In this document: positions 24,216-32,936 of the stretch, piece after piece
Layout of the letters: each line of letters starts with the position of its first letter
How positions within the stretch are numbered: position 1 is the stretch's first letter
NCBI GenBank assembly: GCA_041570195.1
Contig: JBFFWQ010000066.1
Coordinates: 1-32,946, forward strand
DNA from: UBA11865 sp041570195
Lineage (GTDB): Bacteria > Chloroflexota > Anaerolineae > Promineifilales > Promineifilaceae
DNA: 32,946 nt
Direction of reading: 5' to 3'
Notes under the pieces: generated by a model
What the model saw: the letters and a program-made list of their open reading frames with translations, nothing else
Database searches by the model: none
What the model was told of the DNA's origin: nothing
Translations under genes and position numbers: made by a program

Positions 24216-26288
24216 ATGAACGCCGTTAGCCGATTGGCCAATTATGTCTTTGGCCCCTTTCTATTATTATCGATCCTCATCCCTCTTGCGGCTTGTGGCC
24301 CGGCCGGTGGCGTCGCGGATAGCTCTAAATCCGAAGGAGATACGCCGAACGAGGAGCGGAGTATTTTGAGCGTCGACGAAGCGGCCGATCAAGATGAGCT
24401 GACGGCAACCACATCACGAAGTGAAGAGGCGGAAGCTGCATCTGAGCCGGATGAAGCAGAAGAAGAATCGTTGACTGGTGAAGAAACCGTCTCTGTGGAA
24501 GATGTCTCCCAACAATTGGACGCCACCGGTTTGCAAGTTGGCTTCACCGACGACGGCCACCCGTACAAGGGCGATCCGAATGCGCCGGTGATAATCGAGG
24601 AGTACTCGGATTACCAGTGCCCTTTCTGCTCCCGATTTTTCGCTCAGACTCTGCCCGAATTGCTGGACAATCAAATAGCCGCCGGTGATGCGATGCTGAT
24701 CTACTACGACTTCCCGTTAACTAACATTCATCCTCAGGCCAGTGCCGCTGCCAACGCGGCTCGCTGCGCTGGCGAACAGGGAGCGGTGGCTTATTGGGAT
24801 ATGCATGATATGCTTTTCTCACGTCCCGATGAATGGTCGAACCAGGACGCGGCGGCCGTATTCGGCGACTTTGCCGAAGAGTTAGGGTTGGATGTCGATG
24901 CCTTTGAAGAATGTGTGGCCGAAGATCGCTACGCCGCAGAGGTCGAAGCAGATCTCAACGCCGGTGCGGCCCTGGGCATTTCTGGCACGCCTACATTTGT
25001 CATCAATGGCCAGCTGCTGGTTGGGGCTCAGCCAGTGGATGCATTTGACACAGCCATCGCCACCATCAAAGAAGGCGGTCAGTTGGCCAGTGATGAACCG
25101 AGCCAGCCGCAGCAACCCGCGGCCGCGCCAACCCCGGCTGCTTTCACCGATGTTTATGCGGGGGCAATGGGCGATCCCGATGCTGCTGTGACAATCGTCG
25201 AGTTCACGGATTATCAGTGTCCGTACTGTTCACGCCACTCAATTGACACCATGCCCCGCATCGTCTCCGAATTCGTCGACACAGGTCGCGTTTACTATGT
25301 ACTCAAAGACTTGCCACTTGACCAACTACATCCAGACGCTCGAGCCGCGGCCGAAGCCGCTCGCTGCGCCGGAGATCAGGATGCCTACTGGGAAATGCAC
25401 GACGCGGTATTTGCCAACCAATCAGAGTGGGCCGGACAAGGAGAGGTAGCCAAAGAGCTGTTCGTCAGCTATGCGGCCGATATTGGCCTGGACGAGTCGG
25501 ATATGACGGCCTGCCTTGAGAGCGGTCGTCACCAGGAAGACGTGGCGCTCAATGTGGCCGAGGCTCGCGCCTTGGGCGTCTCCGGCACGCCGATGTTCTT
25601 CGTCAACGGCTATCCGCTGAACGGCGCCCGTCCTTTCGAGCATTTTGAATTGGCTATTCAGTATGCCGAAGAGGGTCGCCTGGCCGAAGCGTACGCCCCT
25701 GCCTCACAAGAACCTCAAGAACCGGCCGGCCCACCTGAACCGGCCGATGTGGAAATCGGCGATGCGTTTACTATCGGCGATCCGGATGCGCCTATAACCA
25801 TTGTCGAATTCACCGACTTTCAGTGTCCGTTCTGTGTGCGCCATTTCCAGGAGACTTATCCGCGTATCGTCGAAGAATATGTCGACACTGGCGTCGTGCG
25901 CTACGTTTTCAAGGACTTCCCATTGTATAGCATTCATCCGCAGGCCTCTGAAGCGGCGCAGGCCGCCCGCTGCGCCGGTGAACAAGATGCTTTTCTGGAA
26001 ATGCACGACCTGCTATTTCAGCGCCAGTCGCTGTGGAGCGGTGATCAGTCAACCGAGACGTTCATTGACCTAGCCGAAGAGCTGGACCTTGATGCCGCTG
26101 ACTTCGAACAGTGCTTGACCTCAGGTAAACAAGAAGAGGCCGTCGACGCCGACTACAATCAAGGTGTGCAGCTTGGCGTGACAGGAACGCCGGCTTTCTT
26201 CATCAACGGTTACGGCGTCAGCGGCGCTCAACCATACGAGTTGTTTGAGCAGGCGATTGAAAGTCTGCTCTCCGAAATGGAAGGCTAG
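24216..26288 (+). CDS. Lipoprotein with three tandem DsbA-like domains
   Basis: A predicted membrane-anchored extracytoplasmic thiol-disulfide oxidoreductase. From ATG 24216 (GGAG at 24206-24209) it has 690 residues: signal peptide with lipobox IPLAAC (Cys27), an acidic Glu/Ser-rich linker to about 100, then three thioredoxin-like domains of about 200 residues. Each has its own CPxC: CPFC (135-138), CPYC (335-338) and CPFC (537-540). Each also has a cis-Pro loop, SGTPTF, SGTPMF or TGTPAF. Each domain also repeats an AARCAG[ED]Q motif and a later Cys, so the additional Cys pair is kept threefold. Pro/Ala/Glu linkers separate domains. DsbA-family members are normally single-domain. Partners such as VKOR or DsbB are not in the window. 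Confidence 0.93.
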   Translation: MNAVSRLANYVFGPFLLLSILIPLAACGPAGGVADSSKSEGDTPNEERSILSVDEAADQDELTATTSRSEEAEAASEPDEAEEESLTGEETVSVEDVSQQLDATGLQVGFTDDGHPYKGDPNAPVIIEEYSDYQCPFCSRFFAQTLPELLDNQIAAGDAMLIYYDFPLTNIHPQASAAANAARCAGEQGAVAYWDMHDMLFSRPDEWSNQDAAAVFGDFAEELGLDVDAFEECVAEDRYAAEVEADLNAGAALGISGTPTFVINGQLLVGAQPVDAFDTAIATIKEGGQLASDEPSQPQQPAAAPTPAAFTDVYAGAMGDPDAAVTIVEFTDYQCPYCSRHSIDTMPRIVSEFVDTGRVYYVLKDLPLDQLHPDARAAAEAARCAGDQDAYWEMHDAVFANQSEWAGQGEVAKELFVSYAADIGLDESDMTACLESGRHQEDVALNVAEARALGVSGTPMFFVNGYPLNGARPFEHFELAIQYAEEGRLAEAYAPASQEPQEPAGPPEPADVEIGDAFTIGDPDAPITIVEFTDFQCPFCVRHFQETYPRIVEEYVDTGVVRYVFKDFPLYSIHPQASEAAQAARCAGEQDAFLEMHDLLFQRQSLWSGDQSTETFIDLAEELDLDAADFEQCLTSGKQEEAVDADYNQGVQLGVTGTPAFFINGYGVSGAQPYELFEQAIESLLSEMEG

Positions 26289-26298
26289 GCCAGGGTGA

Positions 26299-26943
26299 TT
26301 AGCGTCTTTTAAACCAGAACCAGGCTGAAGGCCAGGATGCTTGTCCTGGCACTTCAGTGCTTCCTTTTTCTAAGCGCACAAGCTCAAAACAGCTTGAAAA
26401 GGTCTGTTCAAGCTTGTCCCTAGGAATTCCGCCGGGACCGTCATCTTGACTCCCATCATCCTCGCGCAGGCGCGCAAACAGCATGAAATCCCCGCCCGGC
26501 CTGATTAGCCTGCAAAGTTGCTTGCGGTAGCGGGCCAGGTTGTCCTCGTCCATGTTGTGGCAGCATCCGACGTCCAGAGCGAAATCGTAAGACCCGGCCA
26601 GATAATTGAGGTCGGTCACGGCCGAGATGTGAAAGCGGGCCTTCAATCCGGCCGCCCTCGACCTTCGAGCGGCTTCGGCAATGGCTTCAGGAATGAAATC
26701 AATGCCGTCAACATCCCACCCCAAACTAGCAAGATAGATCGAGGCCCGACCATACCCGCAGCCCAGATCAAGCGCCCGGCCCGCATCTAAGTCTGCCACA
26801 TGAGCCGTAACCTCAGGGGGAGGCAAAGGATCGTCCCAGGGCACGTCGCCCGAGGCATAGCGCTCGCTTAGGCGTTCGTACACTTCTCTCGTATTGTCAT
26901 CCATAATGGGATTGCCTTCATTCTCGCTGGGGCCAGCCGTCAA
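26299..26943 (-). CDS. Class I SAM-dependent methyltransferase
   Basis: A 214-residue Rossmann-fold methyltransferase. Motif I is LDLGCGYGRAS (SAM-binding Gly loop), motif II ends in GIDF, and motif IV is FALDVGCCHNM. The N-terminus contains RYASGDVPWDDP, resembling the thiopurine/tellurite-resistance (TehB-like) methyltransferase group, though the acceptor is unknown. TTG 26943 is taken as start because AGGAG lies 8 nt upstream and it fits the 18-nt gap after the SufS-like gene. ATG 26904 would remove 13 residues. It is the last gene of a four-gene minus-strand run and converges on the DsbA-like gene with a 10-nt gap. Confidence 0.88.
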   Translation of the reverse strand: MTAGPSENEGNPIMDDNTREVYERLSERYASGDVPWDDPLPPPEVTAHVADLDAGRALDLGCGYGRASIYLASLGWDVDGIDFIPEAIAEAARRSRAAGLKARFHISAVTDLNYLAGSYDFALDVGCCHNMDEDNLARYRKQLCRLIRPGGDFMLFARLREDDGSQDDGPGGIPRDKLEQTFSSCFELVRLEKGSTEVPGQASWPSAWFWFKRR

Positions 26944-26961
26944 CCTCTCAGCTCCTCGCGG

Positions 26962-28383
26962 CTAACTGGACAGCAGCAAGAAGTGCTGGCTCAATGGGTC
27001 TTCATAGCCGGCCGGGATATACTCTCCGGTGCTGCGAATCAGGCGATAATCGCCATGGTACTCGCCACGGGCAACCCTCTCAACCATCTCCAACAATCGG
27101 TCGACATCTTCGGTTTCGTTGTAACAGCCAAAACTGGCCCTGACCATGCCGGGCATTTCTGACTTATCGCCCTGCAACATCTGTTGCCGCCAGGTTGAAG
27201 CCTCATCTTCGCCCATTTGCAACAGATGAACGACATAGGGGTGAGCGCAAAAACATCCACTTCGTACGCCTATTCCGCCTTCATAGCCCAAGATCGCCGC
27301 CAGCAGGAAATGTGAAACGCCCTCCAAGTTAAACGGTATAGCGCCAACCTTCTCAGCGGCTCGTGCCGGATCTGTCTCTCCGTAAACGCGTACCCCCGGA
27401 ATGCGCCCCATTCGCTCCAAAGTGTAGGCGATCAACTTCTCTTCGTGGTCGGCCACATTATCCATGCCGATCTCCATCAATACCTGCGCTGCGGCCGCCA
27501 TAGCTACCGCGCCCACCACGTTTGGACTGCCCGCCTCATCCCGGTCCGGCATACCGGCCCAATGCACTTCGTCCAGGGTAACCACGTCAACCGTACCGCC
27601 GCCAGGATACTCCGGCGCGCTCTGCAAGAATACCTCGTTCGGTCCAATTAGCGCCCCCGTGCCGAATGGCGCGTACATCTTGTGCGCCGAGAGAGCCACA
27701 AAATCAAGATGTTCAGGATCGTCGTCGGCCTTCATGTCGACCTGCCGATGGGGCGCCAACTGGGCCGCGTCAACCAGGATCCGCGCCCCGGCTTCATGGG
27801 CTTTGCGGGCCAAGCGATGGATCGGCTGGATAAAGCCGCTAACATTGGAAGCCCCGGTCACCGCCACCAGCGCCACTCGGCCGGCGTAGCGCCGTAATTG
27901 CCTGTCGAAGTCATCCTCGTCTAGCCGCCCTTCGGGTGTAGCCATGATGTGTATAACCTCCGCTCGCCGCCGCCATGGAAGATCGTTGGAATGGTGCTCC
28001 AGTTGAGTCGACAACACAACCGATTCCTCGTTCATGGGCAAGCGATAGGACAACTTGTTAACAGCTTCGGTCGTGTTCTTGCCAAAAATGACCGTGTTTG
28101 TTTCCAGATTCGCGCCGACAAAGCGGGCGATGATTTCGTGCGCTTGGTCGTAGGCCACCGTGGAAAGACGTGATTTAAAGCCGGTGCCCCTATGGACGCT
28201 TGAATAATAGGGCATAAAGCGTTCGACCACCTGCATGACGTCTTTCAAGGCCGGGGTGCTGGCTGCATTGTCCAGATACACGTAGCGGACGTGCTGGCCG
28301 TCTAGCAACGGGACTTGCTGGTCAAAACCTACGATTCGCCTTCTTAGATCCAGTTGCTCACTTTGTACCAATCTACTGTCCAT
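26962..28383 (-). CDS. SufS/CsdA-like PLP enzyme (cysteine desulfurase family)
   Basis: A 473-residue class V PLP enzyme of the SufS/NifS group. Visible are YLDNAASTP near the start, the PLP-stacking His in LEHHSND, DAAQLAPH, and the Schiff-base Lys235 in SAHKMYAPFG. The catalytic-loop Cys is Cys379 in RSGCFCAHP; a second Cys at 377 replaces a His of typical SufS (RTGHHCAQP). It is longer than SufS (about 405), with a C-terminal extension. No suf or isc partner is near, so sulfur delivery for Fe-S clusters is not established. Other lyases or epimerases share this fold. It overlaps the hydrolase gene upstream by 11 nt. Confidence 0.85.
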   Translation of the reverse strand: MDSRLVQSEQLDLRRRIVGFDQQVPLLDGQHVRYVYLDNAASTPALKDVMQVVERFMPYYSSVHRGTGFKSRLSTVAYDQAHEIIARFVGANLETNTVIFGKNTTEAVNKLSYRLPMNEESVVLSTQLEHHSNDLPWRRRAEVIHIMATPEGRLDEDDFDRQLRRYAGRVALVAVTGASNVSGFIQPIHRLARKAHEAGARILVDAAQLAPHRQVDMKADDDPEHLDFVALSAHKMYAPFGTGALIGPNEVFLQSAPEYPGGGTVDVVTLDEVHWAGMPDRDEAGSPNVVGAVAMAAAAQVLMEIGMDNVADHEEKLIAYTLERMGRIPGVRVYGETDPARAAEKVGAIPFNLEGVSHFLLAAILGYEGGIGVRSGCFCAHPYVVHLLQMGEDEASTWRQQMLQGDKSEMPGMVRASFGCYNETEDVDRLLEMVERVARGEYHGDYRLIRSTGEYIPAGYEDPLSQHFLLLSS

Positions 28384-29254
28384 CGATTACTCCTCTGCTA
28401 AGGAACTCTGTCAAAAGCGTGTTCACCCGCTCGGGCTCGTCATGTTGAACCCAATGCGTGGCTTCCTCTAGGAAGACCAGCCGGCCATCTTCACAGTAGT
28501 CTATGCTCGGTTGGGCCATCTCGCGACCCAGCGCAACGTCGCGCGCGCCCCAAATCATCAATGTTGGCACGCGAACGCGTGGTGATGCCCGACGCCTCGG
28601 TCGCGCTCGTCGAAGCGCCCGGTACCAGTTTATCATTGCCGTCATCGCGCCTGGTCGCGACCAGGCGCGGCGGTACATTCGCAGGTCGTCATCGCTGAAG
28701 GAACCCGGCCCGCTAGTGGCTTGCAATGATTTGAGACCTAGCCGCCAATCACGAGCCCGTAGCGCCAATTCAGGAATCGCCGGTATCTGAAAGAAAGAGA
28801 TGTACCAACTGCGTCGTATTTGGGCCCGGTTCTCTTTCAAGTGTCGCTGCATCACGGATCCATGAGGGACGTTCAAGACAACCAAGCGTTTAATGCGGTC
28901 CGGGAACAATCGGGCCACCCACCAGGCCACGGCCGCGCCAAAATCGTGGCCGACCAGGCACACTTGATCCCGGCCGCTAGCCTCAGCAAGCCCGACTACA
29001 TCGTCTGCCAAAAGGTCGATTCCGTACGCGTCCACACCTCTCGGTTTATCGCTTAGGTTATAACCGCGCTGATCTGGAACCCACACTCGATAGCCGGCGT
29101 CCGCAAGCACCGGGATCTGGCGCCGCCAGCCATACCAGAATTCTGGGAAACCGTGCAGCAGCAACACAAGCGGGCCATCCGTCGGTCCGGCCTTCACCAC
29201 GTGCAATCGTATGCCGTTTATATTGACATAATCATGCAACAGATCAAGTTTCAT
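28373..29254 (-). CDS. Epoxide-hydrolase-like alpha/beta hydrolase
   Basis: A 293-residue alpha/beta hydrolase of the epoxide hydrolase/haloalkane dehalogenase branch. The oxyanion motif is HGFPEFW (residues 34-40). The nucleophile is Asp104 in GHDFGA, which distinguishes it from serine esterases. The acid is probably Asp239 (WGARD) and the base His267 (EATHW). Candidate ring-opening Tyr residues are Tyr151 and Tyr211, which favours epoxide hydrolase over dehalogenase. The natural substrate is unknown. It ends inside the SufS-like gene (11-nt overlap) and follows the M19 peptidase gene by 42 nt, so all are probably one transcript. Confidence 0.9.
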   Translation of the reverse strand: MKLDLLHDYVNINGIRLHVVKAGPTDGPLVLLLHGFPEFWYGWRRQIPVLADAGYRVWVPDQRGYNLSDKPRGVDAYGIDLLADDVVGLAEASGRDQVCLVGHDFGAAVAWWVARLFPDRIKRLVVLNVPHGSVMQRHLKENRAQIRRSWYISFFQIPAIPELALRARDWRLGLKSLQATSGPGSFSDDDLRMYRRAWSRPGAMTAMINWYRALRRARPRRRASPRVRVPTLMIWGARDVALGREMAQPSIDYCEDGRLVFLEEATHWVQHDEPERVNTLLTEFLSRGVIDGQ

Positions 29255-29296
29255 GAAGCTAATTTGCCTGTTACTTAAGACGAATTCATGCGGCAG

Positions 29297-30352
29297 CTAA
29301 TTGAGCCACGTGATATCAAGGACGCGCTGCCAGTTCTCGTGGCCGATCTTACGCAAAGCAGGCTGGTCAAAGCCCGCATCTTCGAGGGCGGCAATCAGCT
29401 TTGGCAGTCCGGCCGCGTCGCCCAACGGCGCCGGCATCAGCGCTCCGTCAAAATCTGAACCGAGGGCCACATGGTCAATGCCGATGCGATCGGCCACATA
29501 CTGCACGTGCTCGACGATTTGCGTAAGCGGTGTATCGGCGTCCGCCTTGCCATCCGGCCGCAAGAATTCAACGTAGAAGTTGATGCCCACGATGCCGCCG
29601 GAGCCACCAATAGCATCAAGTTGTTTGTCGGTCAAGTTGCGTGTCGAAGCACAAATCTCGTAAACGCCAGAATGGGTCGCCACAAGGGGCGAATCGCTGT
29701 GCGCTGCCACATCCCAGAATCCTTTCTCGTTCAAGTGCGACAGGTCGATCATAATACCCAGCTCATTGCAAGCCTTCACCAGGGCCTTGCCGGCCGAAGT
29801 TAAGCCAGGGCCGGTATCCGGCGATTTTGGAAACTCAAATGGTACACCATGGGCGAATGCGTTGGACCGGCTCCACGTTAGGCCGATAGATCTAAGACCG
29901 ACGTCATGATAATCCTGCAAGTTGCTCAAATCGGGATTGATGGCCTCAGCTCCTTCGAAGTGCAGCACGGCCGCCAATACCCCTGAGGCAAGACAGTCGT
30001 TTAGGGCGTCACTATCTCGGACAACTTCGAGTTGGCCGCTAGACTCGTCCTCCAGCTGAAACAACAGGTCGATCATCCCTTGCGTTTCTCTTTGGGCATA
30101 GATGGCCTCAATTGGCCGTGGCGTAGATGGAGGGCCACTGCCCGCCGAGCCCGACTCGGAGCTATTCTCCGGCGGCACGAAGATGGCGAAGAAGCCGCCA
30201 CCGAAGCCGCCTTCCCTGGCCCTGGGCAGATCCAGATGGCCGTTGTCACTTTGCTCAAAAAACGAACGGCCGCTCCCTTTTGAGGGTTTGTATAGATTGA
30301 GCAGCGTGTCATTGTGGCCGTCAAATACCAGAACCTTCTGTGATTCTCTCAT
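29297..30352 (-). CDS. M19 family membrane dipeptidase homologue
   Basis: A 351-residue zinc dipeptidase of the renal-dipeptidase (M19) family. The zinc-site and active-site motifs are in order: DGHND (residues 11-15), HFEGAEAI with the bridging Glu, DLSHLNE, ATHSG and GSDFDG. Bacterial members cleave dipeptides, often including D-residue or dehydro forms. No signal peptide is visible, so it should be cytoplasmic, unlike the mammalian protein. It is the first gene of the minus-strand run that includes the hydrolase, SufS-like and methyltransferase genes. A GAGG lies about 15 nt upstream of ATG 30352. Confidence 0.93.
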   Translation of the reverse strand: MRESQKVLVFDGHNDTLLNLYKPSKGSGRSFFEQSDNGHLDLPRAREGGFGGGFFAIFVPPENSSESGSAGSGPPSTPRPIEAIYAQRETQGMIDLLFQLEDESSGQLEVVRDSDALNDCLASGVLAAVLHFEGAEAINPDLSNLQDYHDVGLRSIGLTWSRSNAFAHGVPFEFPKSPDTGPGLTSAGKALVKACNELGIMIDLSHLNEKGFWDVAAHSDSPLVATHSGVYEICASTRNLTDKQLDAIGGSGGIVGINFYVEFLRPDGKADADTPLTQIVEHVQYVADRIGIDHVALGSDFDGALMPAPLGDAAGLPKLIAALEDAGFDQPALRKIGHENWQRVLDITWLN

Positions 30353-30503
30353 ACCAGATTAAACCTCTATCGATCGTTAGCATCATCTCGGATCAAGCCA
30401 ACGCTGGCCCGAGGCAAGTTGCCGGACGGTCATATCCGCGAAAGGCTGGCGTGTCCAGTTTACAACAATGGTTAATTGGGACAAGTCGTCCTAACGGTGG
30501 CGT

Positions 30504-30533
30504 TTGCTACTTGCTCTATCGGTCAGCTAAAAT
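30504..30533 (+). promoter_or_regulatory. Promoter next to the coaX start codon
   Basis: TTGCTA (30504-30509), an 18-bp spacer and TAAAAT (30528-30533). Transcription would start at about 30540, two bases before ATG 30542, making a leaderless or nearly leaderless message. No ribosome binding site precedes that ATG, which agrees. The rest of the 189-bp gap from 30353 shows nothing definite. Confidence 0.5.
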
Positions 30534-30541
30534 CCATGTTC

Positions 30542-31318
30542 ATGTTGCTAGCTATTGATGTAGGTAATACCAATATCACTCTTGGGCTGTACGACGGAGA
30601 GTCATGGCGAAGCCAGTGGCGACTGCGGACAGTACACGACCAAACCGTGGACGAATACGGTGTCTACCTGAATGCCCTGTTGCGTGAAGCCGGCGCCAAT
30701 GGGCAGGTACGGGCGGTCATCCTGTCCAGCGTCGTACCGCCGCTGACGAACACATTCACGGCCGTGTGTCGTGATTACCTGGGCCAGGGTCCGCTGTTGG
30801 TTGATTCTGACACCGAGACTGGCATCGGTATCCTGACCGACAACCCGGCCGAGGTGGGCGCTGATCGCATCGTGAATGCCGCCGCCGCCTTTGCCCTGTA
30901 CCGTGAAGCATGTATCGTGATTGACATGGGCACGGCAACCACCTTCGACGCGATATCGGCCGATGGCAACCTGATTGGCGTTGCCATCGCGCCTGGTCTC
31001 GGACTAGCGGCCGATGCCCTGTCTCGCAAGGCAGCGCAGTTGGGACGAGTCGCGTTGGAAGCCCCGCCGACGGCCATTGGTCGCAATACCGTGCATGCGA
31101 TGCAGTCTGGCCTTATCTTTGGCTATGTCTCATTGATTGAGGGTATGGTCCGGCGTATCAAATCCGAAATGAAAAACGATTCGATTCAGATCATTGGCAC
31201 GGGCGGTCTGATCACCCGCATCGTCCCACATACAACTATCGTCAATCACGTAGAGCCATGGCTAACGCTTACCGGGCTGCGCGTCATTTACGAACTTAAT
31301 TCGGCCGATGACCGCTGA
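30542..31318 (+). CDS. coaX: Type III pantothenate kinase
   Basis: First step of coenzyme A synthesis: ATP-dependent phosphorylation of pantothenate, without the CoA feedback typical of CoaA. The acetate-kinase/Hsp70-like fold is shown by AIDVGNTN (residues 4-11), GADR in the pantothenate site, and IDMGTATTFDAI. The 258-residue length fits. The frame is open further upstream to 30476, but ATG 30542 begins exactly at the family N-terminus (MLLAIDVGNTN). ATG 30536 would add only two residues. The end overlaps the next gene by 11 nt, so the two are likely co-expressed, though their functions are unrelated. Confidence 0.95.
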   Translation: MLLAIDVGNTNITLGLYDGESWRSQWRLRTVHDQTVDEYGVYLNALLREAGANGQVRAVILSSVVPPLTNTFTAVCRDYLGQGPLLVDSDTETGIGILTDNPAEVGADRIVNAAAAFALYREACIVIDMGTATTFDAISADGNLIGVAIAPGLGLAADALSRKAAQLGRVALEAPPTAIGRNTVHAMQSGLIFGYVSLIEGMVRRIKSEMKNDSIQIIGTGGLITRIVPHTTIVNHVEPWLTLTGLRVIYELNSADDR

Positions 31319-32936
31319 GTCAAAACTCGCCTCGACTTGCCTGGCGCCGAATCGCAGACGATCATGTCTGGCACTTGTGAGACGAACGCTGGGTCTACCG
31401 ATATTCGCTCTAGCCGTTTTGATGATCGCCTGCCAGCCCAGCCCTCTCGATCCACCACGGGCTGCTACTTCGACTGCCCAGGCCGCTTTATCCCCGACGC
31501 AGACGCCGACGCCCCTACTGTCTGCCGCCCCCACGGCCACCGCTGGCGGGGTGCATTCGAGTGAGGCGACACAAGCAGAACTATTACCCACGGTGCCCGG
31601 TTCTGATCTTACGTTTTGGGTCGCCGACGCTGGAGGATCGGGCATCGAAGTAGTGGAACAAGGTGCCGCCGACTTCACAGTCCAGACTGGAATTCAGGTG
31701 GAAGTCGTTCGCGTTGCAGCTCATCTACTGCCGGAACTGATAGCCAGCGCTGTCACATCCAGCACGCTGCCAGACCTAGTGCTGCATCCAATTGAGTATA
31801 GTCACGGTTGGGCTTCTCGAGGCGTTCTCGATTCAGAAGCAGCAACGACCGTACTTCAAAACCTGGGGCGGGAGACATTCGATGAAGACGCTCTGGTTCA
31901 GCTCGAGGTCGACGCCGATACCGGCTCGATCGTGGCCTTGCCCAGTGATGGCTGGCAGCAACTGTTGATCTATCGTACTGATTGGTTCGAGGAATTAGGA
32001 TTGCCGGCTCCTCAAACTTATGCCGATCTGGCGGCTGCGGCTGAAGCTATTCATGAAGCTGATTCGCCGGTCTCCGGCCTCATAGTTCCTACCGATTCGT
32101 CGCTGGTCAGCACCCAGCAGGTCTTTGAACATTTGGCGGCCGCCAATGGTTGCCGTCTGGTCAGTCGCGAGGGTGAAATTACCTTACTGCAACCGGCTTG
32201 CCTGGAGGCCCTGGAATACTATCGAGCCCTGATAAACAACTACAGCCCGATCGGCCTACAGACCGACATCAGCGCTCTGAACGGCTATCTTTCTGGTCGC
32301 ACAGGTATCATCGTCGCCTCTCCGGCCGTCCTGCCGGCCATTGCCGGGCTGGCCGAGACAAACCAGCCATCCTGCCCGGAGTGCACGTCTGTTGATTATC
32401 TGGCCCGGAATTCCGGCATTGTCACCACGCTTGAGGGGGAAGGTGACTTGGCGACGCCAGCCAACTTCTCATCTATCATGGCCCTGGGAATTACTAGCGC
32501 GGCCGATCGGCCGGCCGCCATCTCCTTTGCCGAATACTGGTTCGATGAGCTTTACACCCAATGGCTTGAGGTAGACCCGGAACTGAAGGTGCCCATGCGC
32601 GTTGGCACGCAGAACGAGGCAACTCGGTTTGTGGATCGGTGGTCCGAAACGCCGCTAGCAGCAGATGGCACGACGTTGGCCGAGATCTATGGAGCCGAAA
32701 CAGCAAACCAGCTCAGCCGAGACGTGGCCTCAGCAGATCGTTGGGGTCTCGCCCATGAGCAAGGCAACCTGGTAACATCCCTTTACGAAGAGTTACTCTT
32801 TGCGCCTTTGCTTCAAGATATGCTCAGCGGCTACTTCACCAGTAGCCAGACAATCGTCGAGATGTACCTGGCGGCCGTGGGTGCCATACCTGGTTACGAT
32901 TTTCCGATTCAGGTGGTTCCAACACCTACCCCTTAA
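31308..32936 (+). CDS. Extracellular solute-binding lipoprotein (ABC type)
   Basis: A 542-residue substrate-binding lipoprotein of the SBP family 1 (sugar-binding) type. A rather long basic N-region leads to a hydrophobic stretch and the lipobox LMIAC (Cys about 42). A Thr/Pro/Ala-rich tether (about 43-90) and the two-lobed binding domain follow. Typical features are TFWVAD at its start, LPDLVLH, and ALPSDGWQQLLIYRTDWFEE with the usual hinge. The C-terminus ends in PTPTP. The permease and ATPase are not in the window and might follow downstream. ATG 31308 overlaps the coaX end by 11 nt without a ribosome binding site. GTG 31377 is an alternative start with a shorter signal peptide. Confidence 0.88.
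   Translation: MTAESKLASTCLAPNRRRSCLALVRRTLGLPIFALAVLMIACQPSPLDPPRAATSTAQAALSPTQTPTPLLSAAPTATAGGVHSSEATQAELLPTVPGSDLTFWVADAGGSGIEVVEQGAADFTVQTGIQVEVVRVAAHLLPELIASAVTSSTLPDLVLHPIEYSHGWASRGVLDSEAATTVLQNLGRETFDEDALVQLEVDADTGSIVALPSDGWQQLLIYRTDWFEELGLPAPQTYADLAAAAEAIHEADSPVSGLIVPTDSSLVSTQQVFEHLAAANGCRLVSREGEITLLQPACLEALEYYRALINNYSPIGLQTDISALNGYLSGRTGIIVASPAVLPAIAGLAETNQPSCPECTSVDYLARNSGIVTTLEGEGDLATPANFSSIMALGITSAADRPAAISFAEYWFDELYTQWLEVDPELKVPMRVGTQNEATRFVDRWSETPLAADGTTLAEIYGAETANQLSRDVASADRWGLAHEQGNLVTSLYEELLFAPLLQDMLSGYFTSSQTIVEMYLAAVGAIPGYDFPIQVVPTPTP

Noticed and set aside
30476..30541. Upstream start for pantothenate kinase
   Set aside because: The family N-terminus begins at ATG 30542, and the extra residues overlap a promoter-like sequence.
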